This document shows positions 14,801 to 26,060 of a stretch of DNA of 64,000 bases, piece after piece (within the stretch, counting starts at the first letter, position 1; each line of letters starts with the position of its first letter). Below the pieces are notes generated by a model, which was given only the letters and a program-made list of their open reading frames with translations, was not told the DNA's origin and ran no database searches. The DNA comes from Melanocharis versteri (lineage: Eukaryota; Chordata; Aves; Passeriformes; Melanocharitidae), in the NCBI GenBank assembly GCA_013397845.1, contig VZTG01006027.1, positions 1,512,746 to 1,576,745 on the forward strand, read 5' to 3'. The translations under genes and the position numbers were made by a program.

Positions 14801-16020
14801 TTGAGATTAATATGTTGTAGCAGGGATTCCTGGCAAGACGGGCTGGAAGATCAGGAAAATCAACATTAGTTCTGGTAGCATAAACTCCTCAAGACAAATC
14901 TCTATCTCTTCTCAGTGAAGGTTGCTGTCTATGGGGAATGTCATCACACTTTCCTCGTGTTGCAAATGGCAGCCACTAATATGGAGCTTTGGATCAATTG
15001 ATTCATTTCTGACTGCAGTTCCTTACCAATGGTGCACTATAATGAGCTTATTTTCCATAGTGATTGTATTTAGATGGGGGCAGTGTAGAGAGAAAAAAAA
15101 AACAAATGGAAGGATTATAAAGAAAGCAAGGAACGTGATTTAAAATCCTTCATGGGGAAAGAGGGGCTTAGAGATACCTCTTTTTCCTCACTTTTTGCAT
15201 GGATATTCTTCTTAATTTTACTAGCATCTCTAATTAACTAGCTCTGTTCCAGTGGCCTTCAATATACAGGCAGGGATTTGCATGAAAGTGAGAAAACTTA
15301 GAAAGGTTAAAATTTGGCTTTAGCTTCTACTCAGTCTGGTTACTTTGTTTTTATTATAATGACTTAGATTCTAAGGATAATTACCACAGTATCTGATGTG
15401 GACTAAGATCTGACGAGAGAGCTATTTTTAACCATGCTGCTAAAAGTTCCAGTAAATTATTAATAAATTCAGTATCTAATTTGGCAAAACCTGATAATAC
15501 TTATCTTCAGTGTTCATAAGCTGTGTAGTAGGCTGTTGAAGGAGTTTCTTTAGAAATTAAGGAGAAGTAGCAATTTATAAAGGAAAACTACATTCTTTGA
15601 GCCCTTTTAGAATGTAGGTAATCAACTTCAGCATCCTGAATAAAAACCCAAAGTAAGTGTTGGACAGGTTTTGGTTTTACAGTTGTTATTCTTCATTAGA
15701 AGTAGCTTATTTGTCTCCATATATACTGGGAAAAAGGATCTGTATTAATTGCGAGCTCTTACAAACTTAATTGTGTTTAACAGACTTGTACTGTGCTGCA
15801 GAGGTTAGATCTCATGACAAGCAGCATATTTTGAATGAAAGGTGGCAGGGTTGGGATGTGGGACTTGTGGCACTTGAAGAGAAGGACATACAAAATGCTT
15901 CTGACTCCTGGAGCCAGAGACCATCAGTCAGTGACAATCTGTCTTGTCTCTTGGTAACGCTGCAGCTCCTTGTTCTGAGGCAGAGTTCACCTTTAAGTTT
16001 AGACACGTGAACTGTCAGCA
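8861..16020. other. AT-rich non-coding stretch
   Basis: No gene was recognised. The stretch contains a C-only run of nine bases at 10644-10652, an imperfect TAG/TTAG repeat at 12463-12485 and a ten-base A run at 15093-15102. The interval 10501-10591 has good splice-site-like borders and is discussed as a finding. The rest looks like ordinary unique intergenic or intronic sequence. Confidence 0.7.
12463..12485. repeat. Imperfect TAG/TTAG microsatellite
   Basis: A short run alternates ATTAG and TAG units before decaying into TATTG. It is too short and impure to be an active microsatellite locus with confidence. Confidence 0.6.
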
Positions 16021-16029
16021 AGTGTAATC

Positions 16030-16125
16030 TAGTGTCAAGAGACATCAACTGTTTGTGACCTTGGATGAATCACTTGGTCTTATGAGGAACAGAGATGTTA
16101 TTTAAGTAATAAAGTTATTATCTCA
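16030..16125 (+). repeat. Possible MIR-type SINE core remnant
   Basis: Positions 16052-16075 read like the conserved core of MIR-family SINEs, in which a TGTGACCTTGG block is followed a few bases later by TCACTT. Here the block is TTGTGACCTTGG followed by ATGAATCACTT. MIR-type elements are ancient tRNA-derived SINEs spread across amniotes, including birds, where only degraded copies remain. The flanks match poorly, so the borders are guesses. The match is short enough that chance remains possible. Confidence 0.35.
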
Positions 16126-16779
16126 AAAAGTCTGGAGCACATCTCTTTCAGTTCAGGATTATGAGTATATAAGCATTCAGGTATTTTTAGGGACTCCAGT
16201 GGGTATTTCCACTCATTCAGCAATCCTTTAATGAAATGTGCTCTCTCTTTCTTCCCTTTAATATGATTAGTCATTTAATAACAAAAATAGATTCAAGAAG
16301 TTGTGGGAGGATTCAAAAGTCCTATGAACAAGTTTAAAATACCTCATAACTCTGATGTTTTTGTCTAGCCTGGTTTGTCAGCTGCCCTGGCAGCTGTCAC
16401 CTGCCTTAGCATCTGGGCAAAGCGGAAAGTTTAGAATTGCCGTTCTCACGTTCCTGTTTCATCCTGGTTCCTCCTTCCTCCTCCATATGAGAACTGACTA
16501 TTCCTGCTTTTCATTTCTTGCTGGAAAGTGCAGCATGTCTGAAAACACAGGATCTTGCTTTGTAGCTCTTGTTCGTAGGGACATGAACGCTTCATCCTCA
16601 AGTGAAATGCTGGGCAGGAGTGATGCTTTATGTGCAGGATGTTACTACTATACAAGAATGCAGGGAATGTTTTGGCATTAACTGTTCACAAAAAAAAGTT
16701 GAATAGCTTCAGCTATAAAAATACTGAGATCTACAAACCAGAGAAAATGAGGCATCCTTTGCCCTTCATCCTAATGTGC
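16126..16779. other. Non-coding stretch
   Basis: No gene or repeat was recognised. A frame of 108 codons on the + strand and a 69-codon frame on the - strand overlap at 16446-16655. Neither resembles a known protein. Confidence 0.6.
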
Positions 16780-17360
16780 TGATTAGGGCCCAGGGCGTGG
16801 GAAACCCAGTTCAGCACAGAGACTGTAAATCATCCCTCTTCCATCTTGGGCAGGTGCTTGCTGCAGGGTTTGCTGGCCCCAGCACTCTCAGTTTCTTCTC
16901 TTGCTTTCTTCCAAGATATTTAAAATGTCCCAGCTTGCTTGCAGTCTTCTGTTTGAGTTAGCTCCAGAACAGATTTGTGTGTCAGGAGACTTGAGTTCAG
17001 AAAGTTGTCTTGCTGCTTGCTTTGAAGATAGGTCTGCTTTGGTCCCATCACTGGAGAAGGTTCACTTTGAACGCTCAGCTTTGTGGTAGACCCAGTCTAA
17101 CCCACTGGGCAGTGCACCCAAAAAGCTCGCTCTCTTCCTTCAGTGCTGCTCGTGTTTGACAGCAGGAGCACAGCAAGGGAGGTCAGGACGGCTCCTGTCA
17201 CGAGGGAGCTGCTGCCTTGGCTTGGCTGTTACTGCAAGTCACAGGTGCAGAAGGGGGAGCCACCCAGAGCTTTTCCATCAAAGGGAGCTCCTCTTTCTCC
17301 TCTCTTTTTCGTGAATCTGGTCTTCATTTCACAGCTTTTGTTACAAGTCTGAAATGGAAT
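16780..17360. other. GC-richer patch without a supportable gene
   Basis: Several overlapping frames of 60 to 85 codons lie on the + strand. None shows a domain, signal peptide or conserved motif that I recognise. The patch has few CpG dinucleotides, so it is not a CpG-island promoter. It may simply be unique sequence of higher GC content or a very old repeat. Confidence 0.5.
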
Positions 17361-17550
17361 GTGTCATGTCAAAATGAAATTTTGAGAGGGTTTGAGCAAG
17401 AGAAGGAGCTATTTCAAACTCAGTTCTATCTGCCGAACCAAGAAATCAATTATTCACACTGCCTGAGTTAGGACATAAAATGAAATAGTGTAATATCTTC
17501 ACTTAACTTTTCTCTCAGTAGTTTTAAGCAGGATGTTTGAGCTCAGACAT

Positions 17551-17713
17551 GGGGGTCGGGGGGAGTTGTGTTGCTGTTGGGTTTTTTTGTTAGTTGTGTG
17601 GTATTGTTTTAGGGGGTGGTGTTTGTTGTTTGTGCAGTGGGATCTTTGGGGACTAGAATGCTTGGAGAATTGGCTGTGTGGGGATGGCTCAGTGCTGTGG
17701 ACTAGAGGGGGGG
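17551..17713 (+). other. G/T-rich, C-poor tract with repeated G runs
   Basis: The + strand is strongly biased to G and T. It carries G runs at 17551-17555 (five), 17558-17563 (six), 17612-17616 (five), 17648-17651 (four), 17680-17683 (four) and 17707-17713 (seven). Long G/T spacers separate most of them, so this is not a compact classical G-quadruplex motif, though long-loop structures are possible. The complementary C-rich strand carries a frame of 140 codons (17499-17921) that opens at TTG and contains no internal methionine. I regard that frame as a composition artefact. Confidence 0.6.
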
Positions 17714-18314
17714 AAGGACACCTGAATTCCCAAGGCAGCGTAGTGAATGTGTGTCTAAGTGTGGTGTGAAGCTGAAGCCCCTCAGGCTGAGATCTGATGA
17801 GGGCATGGTGCAGGATGTCGGCCCAGCAGAGCCGACACAAATGAGCAGAACATAAGTACAAATGTGCTTTCAGTAATGGGTAATCTGTTTCACTGTAAGA
17901 AAATAGGTCATTGAATAGCAAGAAACGTAAAAATGATTAACTATATACATTTCAACAAATGTGATTTTTTTCAGCTCTAATAAAAGGCTCTTGGTGAAAG
18001 GAGATTTTTGGTTTATTTTTTTTAGCACCTTTTATGCTGTCTCTGAAAATATGCATCATCAATGGGTGGCTGATATTAAGACAGTGTGTTCTGCATGCTT
18101 GGTCTTGCATCAAGCAGTTTGTACCCTAAAGGAATATTTGACTTAAGGGAATAGTGCAGCAATTAACTGGAGATAATACACAACTCTAATGGTTCCTTTT
18201 AGTATGTTAGTGGATGCAGGGAGGCTTTAGCAAATCTTTGCAGTCCAGGAGGGTAAAAAGTGACCGGCTGCCCTTCTGAAGACCCATCTATATAGAGATG
18301 GACTCATCTTTGTT

Positions 18315-18899
18315 TTGTTCATTCAGTACCCCAGGCCAGCGTGTGTCTCAGGCGCTTGCTGGGATTTAGTACTGCAGCTTCGAGCTATTTATATTAGGAT
18401 AGGAGGGAGTAAGCTATTCATAGCTAGGCACAAGTGGAAGGAGATAGAGGGAGGCAGAAATGGTGTTGGGATTAGGATCCTTTCAGTAGGCAGTGACTTT
18501 ATAGCTTTTCAGCTCAGTGCTCTCGTGTTTGTAATGAACCTTCATTTCCCTGGTGTCATGTTTGCATCTTGTGTAGGATTTGTCATTCCCTCCTCAATCC
18601 CTTTTTCCTCGAATTTTTGTCTTCCATTTTCACTTTTCTGTAAGACTCTTCTCCCTATCCATTTTACTCCAGCTTCCTCACAAGTTTTCCCTCACACGAA
18701 AATAATGTTTCTCACATGTCCCCGTGTTCAATCCCACAACATTATTCTGTTTCCTGGAGTAGGGCATAACTTTTTGCCAGCACTTTGCATGACTTGTGCT
18801 CTTACAGTGTGTTGTTTTAGTTTTCAGAGATGGGAGGCCGTAGATGATAGGAAGCCATTACTTTTTATGTTTTCTAGGATACAAATATCCTCTGGATGA
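18315..18899 (+). other. Long open frame, probably not a gene
   Basis: A 194-codon frame runs from a TTG codon at 18315 to a stop at 18899. The first ATG lies about 74 codons in, so an ATG-initiated product would be only about 120 residues. The middle part (about 18540-18790) is pyrimidine-rich, which removes stop codons by chance and gives the translation many F, S, L and C residues. I see no domain, convincing signal peptide, nearby promoter or second exon, and no resemblance to a known protein. Confidence 0.3.
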
Positions 18900-20929
18900 T
18901 GATGTATTTGTTGTGCCACCTATCAGGCATTTCTAAGCTGGGAGGAAGGAAGAGTCTTCTGCTTTTCCATGAAATTCCCATACTGTGCTGAATGAGGGAG
19001 AGAACTTCATTTTATGTTTAAGTAGTGATTCACAGTTGTAAATGTGGTTGTATAAAACTCTGACTTAATGTTCCCAGATATGAAAATACCATACGTTACA
19101 GATGCACTGGGAGATGTAGCCAGATAAGAAAATTCAGTTCTCTTTATTTTATTTTTAAAATTTACTAAATTCCACTAGAAAGATCTCATTTATTAAATGA
19201 GTAGGTGTTCTGAAACAATTTCAAACCTATTTGAAGAACTTTAATAGAGATTAGATCTGTTTATAGAATTTCACAGCTTTAATGGCAAAAATCCACAAAT
19301 GTGGTCATATTTTTTCTTAAATTCTAAATAGTTCTTCCATGAGAGATGTGTTGTTTTCTTCTCTTTCGGTTTTCTCCTAATTTTATTAGCCATTGGAATT
19401 TGCTAACATTCCTAGCATTGAAGAGATCTAAAAAATTGAATCTAAATCATTGGAAATGGTCTTCTGTCTTCCTTGTGCTTTATTTATTTACATGAAAAAG
19501 CCTGGGTTATTGACACTGTATCATATTTATTGTAGGTTCCTGGATCTTGTTGCCATAGTTACATCTGGTAGTCAGGAAGAGTTTTGCTGGGCTCAAAGTT
19601 ATGCTAATTGACAGTTTCTTAGGGAGAATAATCCTCAAATTTCAGAGAATAATCATTCTTCCTTGCTCTAAAACTTGAGGAAACTCTTTAGTTTTCAACC
19701 ACAACAGTATCCCCCTCCAACCCAATTCGATACCAAGGCTGTGTGTAGTTAATTTTTCTCAGAGAATGGTTTTTTTCCTTGGATGCTTTTTGCTGTTTGA
19801 TCAGTCCTCCTCTTGCTTTTCTCCTCTTCCCCCACCTCAGAAAACAATGGCCCTTTTCTGATGTTAGTATAGATTTTTCTGAAGAAGTGACAGTAATACA
19901 ATGTCTGCCTTGAGTTTCAAGGTTCTGCTTTTTGTGGGTAATGCAACCAAAGAAAGATAATCAGGGTTAATCACATGGAAAAGCAAAATATTATTACTAA
20001 TGCACCATTAATCTCTCTTACATGTTCTTAAAGTAAATTTGCTTACTCTTACAAAAGGAAGAAAAAAAACCCCAAATGCAGAAAACCTCACCAGAACTTT
20101 GTTGTTTGGTCCTGGTCTTTCTCTCCTGTTATTCTCAAAGAAAAAAGAGAGGGAGAAATCAGACTGGTGTAACTGAGCAGAGACATTGTACTCTAGATTC
20201 ATTCTGAACAACCCTTGGCATGTGTAAATGGTACCTAACAGGAAAGCTGGAGCTTCAAGATTATCACAAATGCCCAAGATGGGATAAGGTATAGAATTTA
20301 TTAATTTAAATTGTTTGAAGATATAATCAAGCTGTGTCTACCTTGAGATTCCAGATTACTTACTTAGCTATAAACTGATTTGTAGCATGGTAGAGTTTTA
20401 TCTAGTTTCATTGCCTTCTGCAGTTTTTGCCATTTTCGTATGGTCAGCTAAAATCCTCTTACAGGAAAGCCTTTATTGGAGCAGATACTCAGATATTATG
20501 ATGCGCTTAGATTTTTCATATTTAGTGTGTAACTATACTCATCCTGTGGTAGACTGGGAGAAAAGGAATAGCTGTCTGTCCAGCTTTTCCTTGTAATGTC
20601 CACCTAGTGCTATATATTCAAGGTGTTTTAAACTTAGTCTTCTGGATAATGTCCAGTGGTTACCCAATTAATGTGTCATACCTTGGGCACTTGTAAGTCA
20701 CCAAAGTTATCAGCAGAACTTCTAGAACTAGATAAAGTCTCATTTGTCTCAGTGAAGAGGCAATTCAGAAAGGAATTACTGCAACTATGTCATTAAGCAC
20801 ATCTGATTCAGGTTCTGATTTAAGAGCCTTTAAATGTTTTTTTTGGACTAGTGATAACTAAAGGCTTTGCAGAAGTAGAATTTTTATTGAGGAAAAAGGG
20901 TCTTTTGCATCTGCTTTCTCAACCTGCCT
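18900..20929. other. AT-rich non-coding stretch
   Basis: No gene, mobile element or RNA was recognised. Open frames are below 90 codons. Runs of T and A up to eight bases are present but no clear microsatellite. Confidence 0.7.
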
Positions 20930-21465
20930 GATCACACGGCTTCACTCTTGAAGGGCTGGCGGCCTCTGGCTACCATGACTTAGCAGTGACTGGGAATAGT
21001 CACAGGATCTGTCTGAGCCCCCTGTGCCCCTGAAACTGCTGAGGCTGATGGTGTGGGGACCTTCCAGGCACAGAGAGGTGAGTGGGAAGCTTTGAGATGG
21101 TGTGATTAGGAAATGAGGGCTGGGCAGACAAGTCTTGATATCTGTGTAAATATCAGTGTGGATCTTGGGGCGGAGGGAGGAGGTGTTGCCGTTACACTGA
21201 TGTGCATCCCCTTGCCGTGACTGAACTGCTGTCCAGGCATTGGGAGCTTTTGAATTTTCCTGTGTTCAGCCCACCCTTAATTCCTGCAGTGTGTGTGTGC
21301 ATCCTGTTCCACTTCTGTTCCTAGAATGCGCTTGTCAGACTGCTCCCGGAGCCTTGGAATGTGCTGTGCAGGAGAGGGGCTGCCCAAGGGTTCTACAAAC
21401 GTTTGGGGTTTTCATTTAAAGCTTAGTGACTTGCTGGGAGCACACAGTGTAACTTGCTGAAATCA
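20930..21465. other. GC-richer patch without a supportable gene
   Basis: GC content is raised and a consensus-like splice donor (GAG followed by GTGAGT) lies at about 21074-21082. The sequence before it is open in one frame for about 24 codons back to a CAG at about 21005, but that CAG lacks a pyrimidine tract. No protein is recognised. A (GT)5 run occurs at about 21289-21299. The patch directly precedes the SINE-like remnant at 21470. Confidence 0.45.
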
Positions 21466-21469
21466 GAGC

Positions 21470-21565
21470 CATGGTCTAGTGAGTTCAGAGCCAAGAGGTC
21501 TGTGTTCTACCCCTTGCTCCTATATTGATTTCCTGCAGCATTGCACATTTCATTTTTACTGTGTG
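21470..21565 (+). repeat. Probable tRNA-derived SINE remnant
   Basis: TGGTCTAGTG at 21472-21481 matches the RNA polymerase III A box of tRNA-derived SINEs. TGTTCTACCCC at 21503-21513 resembles the B box. The order that follows (GCTC, TGA, CCTGC) parallels the amniote SINE type in which the B box is followed by GCTCTGCCACTGACCTGCTGTG. The boxes are about 31 bases apart against the usual 43 or so, which implies a deletion of about 12 bases between them. A functional tRNA is ruled out because the stems do not pair. This is a degraded copy, and the family assignment is from memory of the general pattern. Confidence 0.42.
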
Positions 21566-23955
21566 AGTCTTTAATGGCACTTTTTTTAAACAGGGGAAAA
21601 GTATGAAGAGGGATAGCAGTGATGGCTTTAATAATATTTTAAAAATTTTATGGATTTAAGTTTATAGATACTGGCAGTCCTTGTCTGTGGAAGTGGTATA
21701 TGATAAAAATACTTTTACTATAATTTTCTGTTGGAATTTGATACAGCAACAGTGATGTTGAGATTGGCAGAGTTCAAAGGGTAGCTTACATGTTCCGAGT
21801 TTGAATTCAAAACATAGTCTCTGTATTCTGTCCTAAAGCTGTAGTTCTTTTTACTATTGTTTGGCAGCAATTGTATGCCTGTCTCCCCTTATCACAAGCT
21901 CTGAAAGGCTGCTGTTCAAAAGCAGATAAATATTCTTGAATTTAGTACCTTGTGCTACCAATTTAAATTTGTAAGTTGTTTTTTTCTTGATAACAGGATA
22001 TATAAATGTATAGCATGGTTTTGCCTGAGGTAGTTTAGATTGCTTTCTGTTAGTATTTTTTTTGGAAGGCCACTTTTTTCTGCTCTTTCAATGCACTGTT
22101 CTGTCTATTTGTTTCAGAGAGCTGGTGATTTAGACTCATGTATAAGAAAAAAATTCAGCTACAGGATCTGTTCTAACTTAACTTGGCTTTATAATATTAC
22201 GTTTAGAGAGAAGAGGACAATTAACAGAATCCTCACATCCTAAAATGTTGGCATGTATTTGAAGTACAATTTATGTTTAGCCATTGAAGTATTTAGAAAA
22301 ATAGACCTCCTATAATAAGTGCAAATTTAAGATTAACATCCAGTTGCTTCATTATTTTGCTTGTTGTATTTGCTACCAACTAAAACTTGTAATCAGTTCT
22401 CTACTACATGCATTCTAAATTTTACAGATTTAGTTGAATCTTTGCCTTTTTTCCCATGTGTGCTTTAGGGCTTAGTTTTCTTTGCAGATTTACATAAAAA
22501 TAAACTCTGAAGGCCTGGAGAAAGGGCTCTGCTAAGAATGTCATGTTCCTGAATGCCTGCTTCTTAGGTCTTTTACTACTGTCATATTAAAATTGCAGAG
22601 AACTTAGCTTAGGGTATTGTTTTAATTATGTAACAGAAGTGTGGTTTCTCTTCCTTTTTTGAGCACTGGATTACGCAATGACTTTAGAGGCAAAATTGTC
22701 TCTTTTTTTAAAGTAGTATTAAATTACTGATTTTCCACTACTTTGAAGCTGTCTGCAGATAAGCGGATCTTAGAATTAAATCATGTTTAAATCATAAGGC
22801 CGCTGACTATGTTGAAGTTGTGGGGATAGGACTGAAACTTTCCTGAAGTTTAACAGTGTTTGAATTGGGTATTTTAATTCAAGCACATCTTTTGTTCCTG
22901 AGTTGGACAGCAGCCAAATTGTGCTGTATCTTTCTACTCCTTCGGGGAATTGTAGGCATTTTCAGCTTTATTTTATGCCTTAGTTGAACACGTTACATTC
23001 TTTGGGTGTGCATAAGGGAAGAGAACAGGGGAACCAATCTCTGAATACTCAGACACGATACAATAAGCTATAGACCATTGATAATGAAGGATTTTTACTG
23101 ACTTAAAATAGGTGCTCAGTAGCTTCCTGATAGAAGCCCTCAGATGTGGTAGCTGCTTTTAAAAGCTGGATAGTTTTATAAATATATATCTCTATCTCAA
23201 TCACTGTGTCCCCAACAGAGAGATGTAAGGTTCTGCTATCCAGACCATGGCTGTGAGTGTAACAGTACATGGAACATAACTTTGCGAACAGGTTTGACTC
23301 TTCATATGGCAGTGCTTAGGTTTAATTTCTGGAATTTTGTAGTTGTGTATAAATACTTGAGTCTCTCAACATGTAATTAGCATCTTGCTTTTTCCTTTAG
23401 CTGCTTTGTAATTTTCTTCAAGAATTTATGTGTTTGTTTATTATATTTCACAGGACAGAAAAGCAAATCAGATATTAATTTCTCCTGTTGAATAAAGAAG
23501 TCAACTTAATGATGTTTTAAATATAAAGTGTTCTTGCATAACTTAGTGATTAGGTTTACAGTGTTCTCTTCGTCTCTTTATAGTCACCTGCTTCAGAAAT
23601 TGGTTAGTGTGTTTGTCTCATGATTTTCTAACCCTGTTCTGAAGGTCACACTGGCTGCTGGTAGAGGGGACTTGCTGCAATTCTTAAGTTATGGCCTAAG
23701 TTTATATTACATGATTTTGATGCATGATGATCTGATTATGCAGTAAGCTACAGAGTGATTCATGAGATCCAATTTTGTGGTGCCTGGGATGTTATTGAAG
23801 CTGGTGCTCTGATTATGACTTTGTGACATAATTTATGACATTATTTCCAAACCCAGTTTTTCTTCCTTTTAAAAGATCACCAGTGTATATTCCTATCCCA
23901 GCTGACATTGAGGATCAGGTCATGCCCTTAAAATGACATTAATATTTATATTTTT

Positions 23956-24003
23956 GAGTATTAGAGAGTATTAGATTCTGAGTGTTAGAGTATTGGATTC
24001 TGA
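23956..24003. repeat. Short 22-bp tandem duplication
   Basis: GAGTATTAGATTCTGA at 23966-23981 recurs as GAGTATTGGATTCTGA at 23988-24003, one base different and 22 bases apart. A partial copy, GAGTATTAGA, precedes them at 23956-23965. This looks like local slippage. Confidence 0.75.
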
Positions 24004-24104
24004 AAAAAGAAATAGTAAGATGTTAAGTGATACTGGGTGAACAGCGGGAAAGGATGGGCCTCTTCGTACGCATCATTTATTAAGATATCTTCATCATGGT
24101 GAAA

Positions 24105-24120
24105 GTGTGTGTGTGTGTGT
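24105..24120. repeat. (GT)8 microsatellite
   Basis: Eight uninterrupted GT units are followed by ATAC. It is the clearest dinucleotide microsatellite in the window, but short. Confidence 0.9.
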
Positions 24121-24486
24121 ATACTTACTTTTACATATGGTATGTTTGTAATTGGCTCACTGTTTCAGGAGCTTCATAAGTAACTTATGCTAGGATTCTT
24201 GTCTCCAGAATGCATTAATCACATATATTTGTGAGCATGTATATATGAATGTCATAAAGGACCTAATCTACACAGCAGATTTGGAAGCAAATTTAACTTA
24301 GGCAGAGCAAAAAATAGGGAGTGAGGAAGCAGAAGTGCATTTTTTAAAATTAATGTGAAGTGCAGTATGTATTTTTTAATAAAGAGAGCTATAAGATAAA
24401 AATGTTCAGCCAGATTTTTCAAATGTCAGGTGTGCAGTTATGTGGAAAAAATATGCGTAGTACGTAACTAATGTGATTGGGATTCA

Positions 24487-24527
24487 GGGATTTGTTATGT
24501 AACAGAACTCGGGGATTTGTTATGTAA
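24487..24527. repeat. Direct duplication of GGGATTTGTTATGTAA
   Basis: The 16-base word occurs exactly at 24487-24502 and again at 24512-24527, a 25-base period. The intervening nine bases are not duplicated. This is probably a small local duplication. Confidence 0.8.
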
Positions 24528-25134
24528 TAAATGCTTTGGATGTGCTCACAGCTGCAATGGAGTTAACATTTTTCAATAAGACACATAATTGGGCATGTTG
24601 CAGGCTCTTTTTTTGTGTGTTGATCTTTCCTGAACAAAATTGCTAAGTAGCAAAGAAGCCAAGTAGTATAAAAGCCTTTACAGAAAATATCTTCCTGTTT
24701 CATTTTTACTGTAGTAACAACTTACTTTGGTTAGAAATATCCATATATGATTTTACGTGAATTAAATGTATTTGCCATAGTCTGTAATTACATGGCTACT
24801 TATGCTTAAACTGAAGCAGCAGGTTATAAGGAGAAGTTACTCAGGCTACTGATGTGGTTTCCTTCAGTACAAGTTTGTCGTGTGTTCATGATTTAATCTT
24901 TCATCTGCTGTTGCTGGACCAGACCTAACCTAGGAGTCCCTGTATCAACCCATGAGTACATAAGCTGCCATATAATACTGCTGTGTTTGTTGTCTCATTG
25001 AGCAGTTGAGATCTAGTGCTAATATTACTTTATAAATTATATTGAAGATATTGAAAGCTCTTGGGTTGCTTTCATCTTAATGTGGTTCAGAATGCTCAGA
25101 ACATTCCTAAACCAGTAAAGATCAGGCTTTGGCC

Positions 25135-25146
25135 TTTTTTTTTTTT
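25135..25146. repeat. T12 homopolymer
   Basis: Twelve consecutive T follow GGCC. No retroelement body was recognised next to it, so it is not assigned as a poly-A tail. Confidence 0.9.
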
Positions 25147-25499
25147 GAAACTCCCACCTTGCACAGTGTCCATATTATTTGTTAGTGATTTGATAAAATT
25201 GCACATGTCAAATCATTCCTCAGTTTTTGAAGCAGCTGTGATCCAATGCAAACTTTTGAATTGTGTTCTGTGAAACTTAGTTAAAATAAAATAATTGCCA
25301 TTTGGCTTTTGTATAACTCTTTCAGGCAGACAGTTCCATAATGCTGGAATCCAAAAGCATCTTATCTTGGCTAGATGACCTCAGTCTTAGTTTATCTGGG
25401 CAATTCTTCTTTATGTCTAGCCAGGCGTGATTGAGAATTTTCTCTTGGTTCTTTGTCTCTTACAAACACGGGAATATTGGAACTACTTAACCGCTCCCT

Positions 25500-26060
25500 G
25501 AAAGTCAGTGGAAGTTGGTGTTAATGAGGGAAATGCAGAGCAGACCTGTGATGGAGTCCACTGCAGTTTTCCTTAGGGTATTAATTACTTGCTACACGGG
25601 GCTTGCTCTTGCTCTGGGCAAGGTGCTGGGAACAAAGCCTCCGGGTGTGTTTGCTCCAGCAATTAGGCCTTCCCTCCCGTCTCGACAGGAACCGAGGGGA
25701 ATTCTTGCATCTTCTGAGGTGTGCCTGAGTCTGTCCTGAGCAGGTGGCAGAGGTTGGCTGCTGTGCCTTGGCTGCTCCGAGGCTGGGGCCAGGTGGGCAA
25801 TGCAGAGATAGCTCTGTTTGTACTTAGTGTTTGCATAACTGTGCTTCCTTCTACTGCTGTGACCCCAGGGCTGGGATTAGGACTCCTGGATGTGGCTGGT
25901 AGGGTAAGGACCTGCCAGCTGCACGAAGGAATTGCTGGACTGAATGAGCAGGAAGGATGTGGCTTGCTTGTGTATCCCAGTTAGGGGAATGGAGTCTCTG
26001 CTGGAAGTTACAGTGGCAGCGAGATGATGTTCTGCCAGAGCAGGCATCCAGCTGTATGCT
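25500..26060. other. GC-richer patch without a supportable gene
   Basis: Three overlapping + strand frames of 74 to 87 codons lie here (25515-25739, 25721-25984, 25957-26184). None resembles a known protein and they do not link through convincing splice sites. The patch is not CpG-dense. Confidence 0.5.

Larger units (their letters stand above)
21576..25499. other. AT-rich non-coding stretch with small tandem repeats
   Basis: No gene was recognised. The stretch holds two short tandem duplications, a (GT)8 microsatellite and a 12-base T run, each listed separately. Open frames are 75 codons or shorter. Confidence 0.7.

Noticed and set aside
17499..17921. 140-codon open frame on the - strand.
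   Set aside because: It opens at TTG, contains no methionine codon, and lies on the C-rich strand of a G-run tract, where stops are scarce.
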